In this document: one piece after another, positions 39,721 to 48,181 of the stretch
Position numbering within the stretch: position 1 is the stretch's first letter
Layout: each line of letters opens with the position of its first letter
NCBI RefSeq assembly: GCF_947241705.1
Contig: NC_079267.1
Coordinates: forward strand, 186,001-250,000
Direction of reading: 5' to 3'
Length of the DNA: 64,000 nt
Source of the DNA: Saccharomyces mikatae IFO 1815
Lineage: Eukaryota > Ascomycota > Saccharomycetes > Saccharomycetales > Saccharomycetaceae
The notes under the pieces: generated by a model
The model's input: only the letters and a program-made list of their open reading frames with translations
What the model was told of the DNA's origin: nothing
The model's database searches: none
Position numbers and translations under genes: made by a program

Positions 39721-40320
39721 ATGAGAATTTATCAATGTCATTTTTGCTCGTCACCATGTTATCCCGGCCATGGGATTATGTTTGTGCGTAATGATGCTAA
39801 AGAGTTTAGATTCTGTCGTTCTAAGTGTCACAAGGCCTTCAAGCAACGTCGTAACCCAAGAAAATTGAAATGGACTAAAGCTTTTAGAAAGGCTGCCGGT
39901 AAAGAATTGGCTGTGGATTCTACCTTGACTTTCGCCCAAAGAAGAAATGTTCCTGTCAGATACAACAGAGAATTGGTTGCCACAACATTAAAGGCCATGG
40001 CTAGAATCGAAGAAATCAGACAAAAGCGTGAAAGAGCTTTCTATAAGAACAGAATGAGAGGTAACAAAGAAAAGGACTTCTTGAGAGATAAGAAATTAGT
40101 CGAGTCTAACCCAGAACTATTGAGAATTAGAGAAGTCGAAATTGCTAGAAAACTGGCCAAAGAACAAGAAAGGGCCGAATCTCAATCTGAACAAGAAGAA
40201 TCTGAAGAAGAGGAGGAAGATATGGAAATTGATAGTGATGAAGAAGAGGAAGAACAATTGGAAAAGCAGAAGATCCTGCTAAAGAACAGAAGAAGAAACA
40301 CAAAGAAAATCGCTTTTTAG
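39721..40320 (+). CDS. RLP24: RLP24, pre-60S assembly factor related to ribosomal protein eL24
   Basis: Predicted 199 residues, the family length, and nearly identical to S. cerevisiae. Rlp24 occupies the eL24 site on pre-60S particles, recruits Nog1, and in the cytoplasm stimulates the AAA ATPase Drg1, which removes it. The N-terminal eL24-like zinc-binding domain shows [13 protein letters not shown] and [17 protein letters not shown]. The C-terminal extension is helical and highly acidic ([25 protein letters not shown] as separate blocks) and ends in a basic NLS-like RRRNTKK; it is the part that contacts Drg1. Confidence 0.98.
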   Translation: MRIYQCHFCSSPCYPGHGIMFVRNDAKEFRFCRSKCHKAFKQRRNPRKLKWTKAFRKAAGKELAVDSTLTFAQRRNVPVRYNRELVATTLKAMARIEEIRQKRERAFYKNRMRGNKEKDFLRDKKLVESNPELLRIREVEIARKLAKEQERAESQSEQEESEEEEEDMEIDSDEEEEEQLEKQKILLKNRRRNTKKIAF

Positions 40321-40526
40321 CTAGAACAGAACTATGTCTAATTTCTCTTTTTTCTTTTCTTATACTTATTTAATGGGATAAATAAGAATCACCTGTATAC
40401 TATTATTACATTACATAACATTTCACAATAACTATTTTCAAGGGTCCTCTTAAATTCTTCCCAGAGGTATTATATAACCTAGTTGTATAATACAACACAT
40501 AATATTAATAGACGCTGTCTATTAAC

Positions 40527-41009
40527 TCAAGAATTGGACATGTCCAGAAATTTCTCTCCAATTGGTGATCTGACAAATTCACAGAAGTCGCGAACGTCAT
40601 TTTTGGATAGGATCTTGAAATCAATAATTTCAAAAATTGGCAAACTTTGGTACATTCCATACCATAAACCAATGCGAACATCTAGCACTTGCCCACTTAT
40701 CAACATGATATCATCTTTATGGGCTGAAAACAATCCTTCACTCATGTAAAAACACATTTCTTCTTCTCCATTTGTGATATTGAGACAATGAAGATTCCTC
40801 ACTACCATTTTGCAGAAAAATCCTTCAAAACGGTCTGTACTAGACTCACAGAACAAGAAATCCACTAAGCGAACAACAGTTCTAAATCTTTCGGATCGAT
40901 GAATACTACCTAGCTTCTTTCCGTTTCCATCGTCAACATTACCCAAATTATTATACTTCCTTGTTGTTTTATTCTTCAGGCATTTTAAATCTACTATCAG
41001 CCTGCTCAT
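40527..41009 (-). CDS. TEN1: TEN1, telomere-capping CST complex subunit
   Basis: Predicted 160 residues, the length of S. cerevisiae Ten1. It should form a small OB-fold that joins Stn1 and Cdc13 to protect chromosome ends and limit telomerase. No catalytic motif is expected. The identification rests on length, position between RLP24 and the tRNA locus, and the C-terminal part (EFVRSPIGEKFLDMSNS), which fits the orthologue. Fast evolution is normal for this family. Confidence 0.88.
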   Translation of the reverse strand: MSRLIVDLKCLKNKTTRKYNNLGNVDDGNGKKLGSIHRSERFRTVVRLVDFLFCESSTDRFEGFFCKMVVRNLHCLNITNGEEEMCFYMSEGLFSAHKDDIMLISGQVLDVRIGLWYGMYQSLPIFEIIDFKILSKNDVRDFCEFVRSPIGEKFLDMSNS

Positions 41010-41150
41010 ATAATACCGTCGTGATTCTCTGGAAAAATGGCGAACAAACTTAACGAGGTGGTCGATAGAATATAGATGTGTACTTCCTAGGATAAGGGCA
41101 TTTCAAATTCATCTTTACTCCAAATAAAAAACAAAAATATAAAAATATAA

Positions 41151-41232
41151 CGACAACTGCAGGACTCGAACCTGCGCGGGCAAAGCCCAAAAGATTTCTA
41201 ATCTTTCGCCTTAACCACTCGGCCAAGTTGCC
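41151..41232 (-). tRNA. tRNA-Ser (anticodon AGA)
   Basis: 82 nt on the minus strand. The acceptor stem GGCAACT pairs with AGTTGTC, followed by discriminator G73. The A box is TGGCCGAGTGG. The anticodon loop TTAGAAA has AGA (41199-41197) on an AAAGA/TCTTT stem. A long variable arm (TGGGCTTTGCCCG) marks a class II tRNA. The B box is GGTTCGAGTCC. CCA is not encoded, as in eukaryotes. T5 on the minus strand at 41145-41141 is a Pol III terminator just downstream. No intron. The sequence agrees with the standard yeast tRNA-Ser(AGA) as I remember it and shows no defect. Confidence 0.96.
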
Positions 41233-41246
41233 AACTTATATGTTAA

Positions 41247-41606
41247 TGTTGTATTTCATTTTGAAATACATCAGTATGACAATACTTCATTCTAAGCATT
41301 TATAAAACACATATGAAACAGTCTTATAACGAAACGAACAGATTGAGCAACATAAGGTAACACTCTGCTTTCCCGAGCTGAACTAATTGAACTAATCAAA
41401 TGTATAAATACCTGAACAATTAGTTTAGATCCGAGATTCCGCGTTTCCACTATTTAGTATAAACCATATCTTATATAATATATAGGATAAGTAACATCCC
41501 GTGAATCAAGTTAATAATTCATTTTAACAACAACTTACTTGCCTGAGATAGTATATATTAGGATTGTCAAGACACCCTGGTATTACTCGAGCCCGTAAAT
41601 ACAACA
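41247..41606 (+). mobile_element. Solo Ty3 LTR (sigma), fossil
   Basis: It runs from TGTTGTATTT to ATACAACA and keeps many sigma blocks (GTATGACAATAC, CATAAAACACATATGAAACA, CTGAACAATTAGTTTAGATCC, GGATTGTCAAGACACC, TTACTCGAGCCCGTAA). Family: Metaviridae (Ty3/gypsy). Length 360 bp, about a full LTR, with no internal Ty3 coding sequence nearby, so it is a solo LTR. It begins 15 bp from the mature 5' end of the tRNA gene, the position Ty3 integrase selects through TFIIIB. No clear 5-bp target duplication is left, so it is not very recent, but it is the best preserved of the cluster. Confidence 0.92.
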
Positions 41607-41621
41607 AATAAGTTAGGAGTA

Positions 41622-41746
41622 TGTGCTGTACTAACACGGGAGAGTCTTGACAATATCTTAAGAACGAAACCTGTTGTTAAACGGATTATCAACTTGATCC
41701 ACAAAATGTTACTTACCCTGTATATTATGTAAGATATAGACTATAC
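41622..41746 (-). mobile_element. Degraded partial sigma LTR, inverted, fossil
   Basis: Read on the minus strand this matches the 3' part of a sigma LTR: a block like GTCTTGACAAT, then a TGTTACTTA.CCT.TATATTAT block in the same order as in the sigma copy to the left but in opposite orientation. Only about a third of an LTR remains and it is strongly diverged, so it is older than its neighbour. Confidence 0.7.
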
Positions 41747-41938
41747 TGTTGGAGTAAGTGATTACAAATATACATTCATTCGTATAAATTGGATTAGGTA
41801 AAATCTAATAATAGGATATACTGTAGTAGTAAGATAAAGACATATTAATTGACCAGAACTTAGTATATAAGAAGATAAGTTATAACCAAATTTTTATCAT
41901 CAATATTCCGAATTATTTCGGAACTATTGGATTCAACA
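41747..41938. mobile_element. Probable shortened Ty1/copia-class LTR (delta- or tau-like), fossil
   Basis: It begins TGTTGG and ends TCAACA, the terminal bases of Ty1/2/4 LTRs, but is only 192 bp with AT-rich content and little recognisable interior (TATTCCGAATTATTTCGG near the right end). The family is uncertain. It looks old. Confidence 0.4.
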
Positions 41939-42043
41939 CAATCAATCAGCATGTGTTTCATATACCTCTCTTGTATAAATCAAGAAAGGAAAACTTACTC
42001 TTAATTATTACAACTTACTAAACTACTAATAATCAACATATAC

Positions 42044-42120
42044 TGTTGTAATAAAATCAACTATCATCTATCGGCTAGTATGACTACTAGCCGATAGATG
42101 TAGTCTGTTTTTATTCAACA
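42044..42120. mobile_element. Two facing delta-type LTR ends forming an inverted repeat, fossil
   Basis: The left part (TGTTGTAATAAAATCAACTA then TCATCTATCGG) resembles the 5' end of a Ty1/Ty2 delta LTR, and the right part is a similar end in opposite orientation, closing with TTCAACA. Between them CATCTATCGGCTAGTA (42065-42080) and its exact reverse complement (42085-42100) are separated by 4 bp. Pieces only, with no interior sequence. Confidence 0.6.
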
Positions 42121-43034
42121 ATTCGGCGGTTTCTGTCTTTTATCAATGACGTGATTATGCCGATCATATTAACTAGTGTTTCATTAAGTATTGTAGGGTT
42201 TTTTCTACCAAGAAGGCTTGAGATTCAAATTTATTCAAGATGAAGCTAGATACCGATGAGAGGATGAGAGTAAATAGAAAAAATCTGATAAATGGGCAAA
42301 TTTTTGATTTTAGAATCTAAATATACATACAGATACATTGAGCAGCACGAAAAGGTCAATATACCCTAAAATATAGCAAAATATTTAATTTCTTGGAAAA
42401 CCCTATCACGAGTTACTTTTCCGCCATACTGTTCTGGTGTACTTTCCAGACCTTCATAGCAGCTTAGATTAGAAGTCCAAGAATATAATCTTTGTTCGTT
42501 AATGTAGGGATTAAAAAAAGTGGCTTGCCAGTGTTGAGAAGTTATGTCCCAAAGCTGCAGCATACGTAAAATTCACAATAGAAAATGACGGAAAATATGG
42601 CATTGAGAAAATGTAAATACAAATAATAAATCTCCAACAGATGGCGCTCCAATTGTATGAAGATGATGAATAATTGAAACCAGTGCAAATAAAGAGTGTG
42701 GAGGTGTATGCAAACTGCGAAACTTGATCATAGACTTTCAAAGCGGCAAACTAACTCAATTAATTGATCAAGATATTGCGCTCCAAGCTTTTATTCAAAC
42801 GAGTGTCGAGTCCAGAATTTTCTTTAGCAGCAATTGTTTAGACTTTTGCATTACTTTTGCGCGGTTAATGAGCTTCATTTAGGAGGTTTCATTCAACCAA
42901 GCTTAGTTTTCTTGAATTCCATATAAAAACATACATATGTAGGGGTATGATGTTCATAATACAATGCACTAATTTCATAAAGAAAAAAAGATAAAATAAA
43001 AAGGGAGATTCGAGCCGACGCTCAAAGCTGTTTC
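42121..43034. other. Gene-poor interval where LOT6 is expected
   Basis: No LOT6-like flavodoxin-fold reading frame is found on either strand. Two short minus-strand frames (42573-42731, 52 codons; 42366-42563, 65 codons) are not recognised. The rest is AT-rich spacer including a possible upstream region for YLR012C's 3' neighbour side. See findings. Confidence 0.5.
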
Positions 43035-43334
43035 TCAGTACTCTTCAGTATTTGAAAAATTAAGCATGTCAATTTTTAGAAAGTTTTTTCTCCTTCTGTA
43101 ACTTGGAATATATGCATTCATGTATGACCATGTCGTAACACGATCGAACCAAGCAACTTCTTCTTGTGCGAGTTTCTTAGCGATACCAGGAATGCCTCCT
43201 TGACGTTCAAAAGCGATTCTTTCAGTTTCCCGTTCAAAATCTTCCTGACATAAAGCCAGATATTTCTCCTGTTGTTCAGGTTGCAGTTGGAGATACTGTT
43301 GGTAGGTGATTTCTTTGTAATAGACAGTTTTCAT
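43035..43334 (-). CDS. YLR012C: YLR012C, small protein of unknown function
   Basis: Predicted 99 residues, the length I recall for YLR012C, in the expected place and orientation beside GAT3. The sequence is hydrophilic and probably helical, Gln/Glu-rich at the front (QQYLQLQPEQQEKYLALCQEDFERETERIAFERQ) with a Trp/Tyr-rich, basic end (WFDRVTTWSYMNAYIPSYRRRKNF). No signal peptide, membrane segment or known motif. Preservation of the frame beside an interval full of relics suggests it is a real gene. Function unknown. Confidence 0.75.
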   Translation of the reverse strand: MKTVYYKEITYQQYLQLQPEQQEKYLALCQEDFERETERIAFERQGGIPGIAKKLAQEEVAWFDRVTTWSYMNAYIPSYRRRKNFLKIDMLNFSNTEEY

Positions 43335-44356
43335 TTCGAATATATCAAAGGCTTTTCTTTACGTTCGATGAATTTCTTTCAACCAAAAGGTCGCTGACAT
43401 AGTAAGATGTTGATCAATGATTCACTCCAAACGTGCTCTTTTTTATACATTTTTTTCTCGAAGTACCCCCTCATCTTATTTTCACCAGGCTTCCAATTTG
43501 CTCGCATTTCTTTCTATTCTATTTTCCCTGCCAAGCGCCGCCCTGGAAAAAGGGTCCCTATGTAAAGAAACGCCACACATTCAATTAGGGGAGGTACCAT
43601 TTCATTAAACACAACCACACATCATTTTATCCGCCATTTGGCATAAGTATCAAGTTTTTCTATAGTGATTTAGTGCATGGAACGTCTACTTCTACTATAT
43701 AAACATGTCTTTTTTCACTATTAGACAAAGTACACATAATTTTAAAGTATTATCAGTGTTCTTCAAATAAAAAGTAAAAAAACCAAGCTTTACAAACATA
43801 AATATAATTATATAACAAATGGCGATTACGCTTTACCTCGTAAAATGAGAATATCACTTAAAACTCTCATCCAAACTGGGTAAAACGGTATTATCCCCGA
43901 AGGAAACACTTTCCCGGACCCTTGATACCTGTACCTTTACTTGGGCGGTACTGCATATCATCGCCCCCTATATGAAGAACCCTTTTTTTTCTTGGCAATA
44001 ATTATAAACAATGCGCGAACAACATGTCCTATTTAACCGCCCGCCGCTGCCACAGAAAATAGTCTAGAATATTTGTTCGAGGCCCACCTGAAAAGTAAGA
44101 TAGTATGCTTGAGCTCAAAAGCCTCCTCTTCAATCATATCTATTATTTTAAGGGTATAGGGTCCATTTTTAGTATACAAGAATAAATGGTCGGACATTCT
44201 GCCCCAGTTGATGTTCATCGCTCTTTCAGAACCCATTATAAGACTAGAAGTTTTTGAAAGTGCATTATATTCTTTCTTGTTGGCTCGAGCTACTCTTGCT
44301 TGCAAATGAATTTTTTTATTGAAATCAAGTACGGACACTATAACAAAAAAGTTGCT
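43335..44356. other. Long divergent region YLR012C/GAT3 with STRE-type cores
   Basis: About 1 kb without a convincing gene. It carries three CCCCT/AGGGG stress-response cores (43467-43471, 43587-43591, 43965-43969), the sites read by Msn2/Msn4. A 115-codon antisense frame (44033-44380) overlaps the GAT3 start; see findings. Confidence 0.5.
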
Positions 44357-44779
44357 ATGAATATTAAAACTTTGTGCCATCAAGATTACAAAAGAATCAC
44401 CATTGAATCGTTATTGAACCCAGTTGAAGAGGTTATATACTGTAAAAGGGTCCAAGATAATTTAAAAACCAGTAATAAATACACTAATGGATCCTTGTAT
44501 GCCAGCACAATTAGTGCCGTTTTAGTTCCACACAATGTCAAAAAGAGAAGAGGAGTCACTAGAAAGTGTCCACAGTGTGCTGTAGTAAAGACTTCTCCGC
44601 AATGGAGAGAGGGTCCTGATGGAGAAGTGACATTATGTAATGCCTGTGGCCTATTTTATAGAAAGATATTTTTGGTTTTTGGTAAGAGTCTAGCTAAGCG
44701 GTACTTTAACGAGATAAAAGGTGCCAGTGTTAAACGAAAGGTTCCAAAGTGCCTTTATGGAGTTACAAGGACATGTTGA
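44357..44779 (+). CDS. GAT3: GAT3, compact single-finger GATA-family protein
   Basis: Predicted 140 residues from the ATG at 44357 (S. cerevisiae 141). An in-frame ATG at 44306 would add 17 residues; the shorter start aligns with the orthologue (M-IKTL-HQDYKRITIESLLNPVEE). One GATA-type zinc finger has Cys71, Cys74, Cys94 and Cys97 (CPQC then CNACG) with WREGPDGEVTLCNACGLFYRK, followed by a basic region. Gat3 and its relative Gat4 have been linked to spore wall assembly; their targets are not well defined. The finger loop is longer than in Gln3/Gat1. Confidence 0.93.
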   Translation: MNIKTLCHQDYKRITIESLLNPVEEVIYCKRVQDNLKTSNKYTNGSLYASTISAVLVPHNVKKRRGVTRKCPQCAVVKTSPQWREGPDGEVTLCNACGLFYRKIFLVFGKSLAKRYFNEIKGASVKRKVPKCLYGVTRTC

Positions 44780-45243
44780 GGGAATTTATTTCTATCTAAA
44801 TACTACATACTTTGTGAGACACCAGTAACTAGAAGTTTATCGAATTTTAACAATCGACAATCAATAAATCATAAACTAACATTAATGCGCTATTCAAAAG
44901 TCGACCTTGCCATTCAATTCAAGTGCTTAATGAGTTCCTTTAGTTTTTTTTTCATCATCACATTTCTTCAAAGAAGAGCTCATATTGAGATATAATCATC
45001 AGATCACGTATAAGGTATCACCGATATGGTAATTCATTAGCACACATATATAGTTGTATGTCGTCAAATGAATCTTTGCTCTTACCATGTTTCTACATTC
45101 AATCTTCTGAGAAAGCTGTTATAAAACTGCAATCTTATCGTTGGAATAAAACATTCTAGGATTCTCATGTTAAAAAACCACAACTGAGGCAAAAGATTAG
45201 TGGGCTCTACCCTAACCCTCATATATGATTCCTCGGTTAGTCA
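44780..45243. other. Convergent intergenic region GAT3/PPR1
   Basis: AT-rich 3' flanks of two convergent genes; nothing else seen in 464 bp. Confidence 0.5.
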
Positions 45244-47955
45244 CTATAATATACCGCTGGATCCAGGATTATTTCCTTTGCTGAAATCGTATGATGACTC
45301 GCCTTCGTTCCCGTTACCTGACCTGACAAAAAATTCATCCCATACAGATCCTGAAGTGACTTGAAAAAGAATATCCATAATATCTTGATTATTACTATTG
45401 AACTGGTTATTCACTGCAGAAGTTATATTCATAGGATCACTTTCATTCATCAGTGGATTGTTTTCGTTCACATCTAAAGTATCACATTGGGCAATATTAC
45501 TGTGTTTTTCCAACTCGGTAAAAAACTCTTCTAAAGGTATATCGAAAGGTACTTTTTCATCAAAATTGCTCTTATTGAATGTCTTTTGATTAAAAGTGTT
45601 ATTATCACACTCAAACATGTCAGTTCTTTTACCATAACCTAACACACGTTTTGCCTGAGCCGTTAGAGTATTAGAATCGGAGAGAATTCCATTGTCGTCT
45701 TTCAATGGCATAAATTTTAGCTTTATCACTACTGATGACAAAATCTTGTAACTAGTGTAGCAGGTCTTTGCAGATTCACAAAAACCTATCAAATTTTTCA
45801 ATACTGTTAATACCTTTTCACTGTATTCAGAGACTTTCTCCTGCGAATCATTTATGTTGTTATTTGAGTAGAAATTCACATAAAGGTACGTCATACCTGT
45901 CATAAACATATTGTGAACAGCTACCCACGTGTAACCAATTTTTTTATTGACACAAAGATTGTAAAATACATCTATGGTTCCCTTTGTACTGTTCAAGACA
46001 ATTTCGAAAGCAGTGTCATTCAAAGTAGGGCACTTCGGAGAAAGTCCGTAAAGAATACTCTTCGAGTAATGATAATTCAAGTCAAACCAGATGCTATTAA
46101 ATTTACAATTCATTACATCAAAGTTTTTAGGGACGTCCACTTGGAACCAATGTTCAAGCTCGTTGTAGGTTTCGATTCGCCAACTCTCGAGGTCCATAAA
46201 TCTCCTAGGCAATTCTGCACCGGGAGCGTAAAGTATTCTCACGATGCTGGCTTGGATCCTTCTAATTTTATACATGGCTAATGCGATAACTTTCGAGGAG
46301 GGATTCGGGTTTGGCAAATCCGAGTAATCATCGACATTTTGGTTAGTTATCGTAATGAGTGAATCGTCCAAAAGACTAGGATATCTGGTGGTAATACTTT
46401 CTTCAGGAATACCAAAAGGTCGACCAAAATAAGAACAAATTTGCCGATCTAAGGAGTATACGCACCAAAACAATCGCCTACGAATTTCCCTTGTAAAGGC
46501 GTCATAATTCTTATTAATTTTCTCTGAGTGTAATCCTAGATCAACAGTCAACCTTAGTACAGAACCCATAGTATACCAAACACCTGGAACATTTGGCCTC
46601 ATTATCGAATAAATCACCATCAGCAAAGTGCCTGCCAATGCCTCCAATCTGTCTGAAGATGAAAATAAAGATGTAATGTATCTGGTAGCACGCCTTTTAT
46701 ATGTAGCGACAGTACTTATGTCTGACTTAAGTACCTGCGTAGCGTGACCAATAGCAAATATAATGTTCAAAAAGAAATACGGTATATGGAATTCTGTCGG
46801 TAGTTGAATTACTGAACTCATATTATCTTTTTGCAAAAACACCCAAGTGTCATACCATGGGACATTCTCAGAAAGATGTCCATCAACATTCTCGGTAGTG
46901 TTCTCGTCCTTTGATTCCGTGTGTGCTGTAAAACTACTGCTGATTGGAATTTCGAACTCTGTATTTATATTTGATTGGTCAGATGCCAACGCAATATCAG
47001 GATTCCAGGGTCCATAAATAGGTTCATAATATTTTTTTAAGAACAGTTCCCTATGCAGTAAAGGTAGCTGCGAATTAGTATCTACAAAAAATCTGGATAT
47101 CATAACTTCAGCAACATGACGAGGTGGCAATTCCAAAGGATCAAAGTGAGGGTTATTCTCAGCTTCGACATATTGTTTGTACTTTTGTTCTCTTTGTTTA
47201 ATATCTTCATCTAGTACATCGTCCCCCGAGTATTGTCGAAAATTAGTTGCGGTAAAGACTAACCTGGCGAACGAAATACCGGATGAATCTCCTAAAAAAG
47301 AATTAAAACTACTTTCTTTTACTGTGCCCAGTGCACTGATCTCCTTATTACATTGGTGCAGCTCTTCTGCTCTTGCGTTTGAAGCAATTGGACTGCCTGT
47401 TTCAGGTAACAAAGCATTGCCGTCCTCTTCCTTTGAATCTATCAGAAATTCTTTATGCTGTAAACTTATATTCTGTGGGGTTTCTATAGTTTTGCTCATC
47501 GAAAGCGAAGATTCCATAGAATGTCCTTTCTGAACCAAATAATCTGCTAATAAACCATTGTGTGGCAACAGTCCTGTCTGCCGCAAAGATGCAACTGAAC
47601 TGTACTTTTCTAAATCGAAAGGCTCGTCATCACTTGTAGCAGGGATATTCCCCCGTACTTGCATGGGATCTACACCACACTCTTTCAACATACGCATCAT
47701 GACAGCCAATCTATCTTCTAGAAAAAAGACATAAGATCTTGGAACATCCTTCCCGGTGGCTGGGTCCAAGGAAACACACGGTACTTGTAGTTTTGCGCAC
47801 CTTTTACAGCTCGGAAATTCCTGATCACATTTGATCTTCTTTAACCGACATCGTTTACATGCAGTTCTAGATTTAGAAATTGCTATATTAGGAGAGTCGC
47901 CTTTTCGTAAATGGCTTCTATTACTTTTATTTGAGTTGAGTTTCTTTTGCTTCAT
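45244..47955 (-). CDS. PPR1: PPR1, Zn2Cys6 activator of pyrimidine biosynthesis genes
   Basis: Predicted 903 residues (S. cerevisiae 904). Ppr1 binds CGG-N6-CCG sites upstream of URA1, URA3 and URA4 and activates them when orotate or dihydroorotate accumulates. The binuclear zinc cluster has Cys33, 36, 43, 50, 53 and 60 (CKRCRLKKIKC then CKRCAKLQVPC), followed by a short linker and a dimerisation coiled coil (VFFLEDRLAVMMRML). The fungal transcription factor regulatory domain spans the middle (RRRLFWCVYSLDRQICSYFGRP). The C-terminus is acidic and Asn-rich, where activation lies. Confidence 0.97.
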   Translation of the reverse strand: MKQKKLNSNKSNRSHLRKGDSPNIAISKSRTACKRCRLKKIKCDQEFPSCKRCAKLQVPCVSLDPATGKDVPRSYVFFLEDRLAVMMRMLKECGVDPMQVRGNIPATSDDEPFDLEKYSSVASLRQTGLLPHNGLLADYLVQKGHSMESSLSMSKTIETPQNISLQHKEFLIDSKEEDGNALLPETGSPIASNARAEELHQCNKEISALGTVKESSFNSFLGDSSGISFARLVFTATNFRQYSGDDVLDEDIKQREQKYKQYVEAENNPHFDPLELPPRHVAEVMISRFFVDTNSQLPLLHRELFLKKYYEPIYGPWNPDIALASDQSNINTEFEIPISSSFTAHTESKDENTTENVDGHLSENVPWYDTWVFLQKDNMSSVIQLPTEFHIPYFFLNIIFAIGHATQVLKSDISTVATYKRRATRYITSLFSSSDRLEALAGTLLMVIYSIMRPNVPGVWYTMGSVLRLTVDLGLHSEKINKNYDAFTREIRRRLFWCVYSLDRQICSYFGRPFGIPEESITTRYPSLLDDSLITITNQNVDDYSDLPNPNPSSKVIALAMYKIRRIQASIVRILYAPGAELPRRFMDLESWRIETYNELEHWFQVDVPKNFDVMNCKFNSIWFDLNYHYSKSILYGLSPKCPTLNDTAFEIVLNSTKGTIDVFYNLCVNKKIGYTWVAVHNMFMTGMTYLYVNFYSNNNINDSQEKVSEYSEKVLTVLKNLIGFCESAKTCYTSYKILSSVVIKLKFMPLKDDNGILSDSNTLTAQAKRVLGYGKRTDMFECDNNTFNQKTFNKSNFDEKVPFDIPLEEFFTELEKHSNIAQCDTLDVNENNPLMNESDPMNITSAVNNQFNSNNQDIMDILFQVTSGSVWDEFFVRSGNGNEGESSYDFSKGNNPGSSGIL

Positions 47956-48181
47956 GATTAATCACCATCTTCGTATGTTTCACATACTTTAAAGGGTCAC
48001 TTGTGTGTAAATAAAGTAAATCACCTTACGTAACTAAAAATTTTCACTTTTGGTATTAGATGAAGCTCATCGCGGTAAAAAAAAAGGAGATGCAATTATT
48101 CTGACTTTAAAAGGGTGTAAACAAAGAATATCCGCAACGAAGGCCGGCCCAAACGAGGAGTAACAGTTAATTATCGTAATA

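Noticed and set aside
41629-41635. TACTAAC in the LTR cluster
   Set aside because: It lies in LTR-derived sequence with no flanking gene or donor site.
43417-43608. 63-codon frame upstream of YLR012C
   Set aside because: Composition reflects T-rich promoter sequence (runs of Phe/Ser/Leu); no conserved motif is seen.
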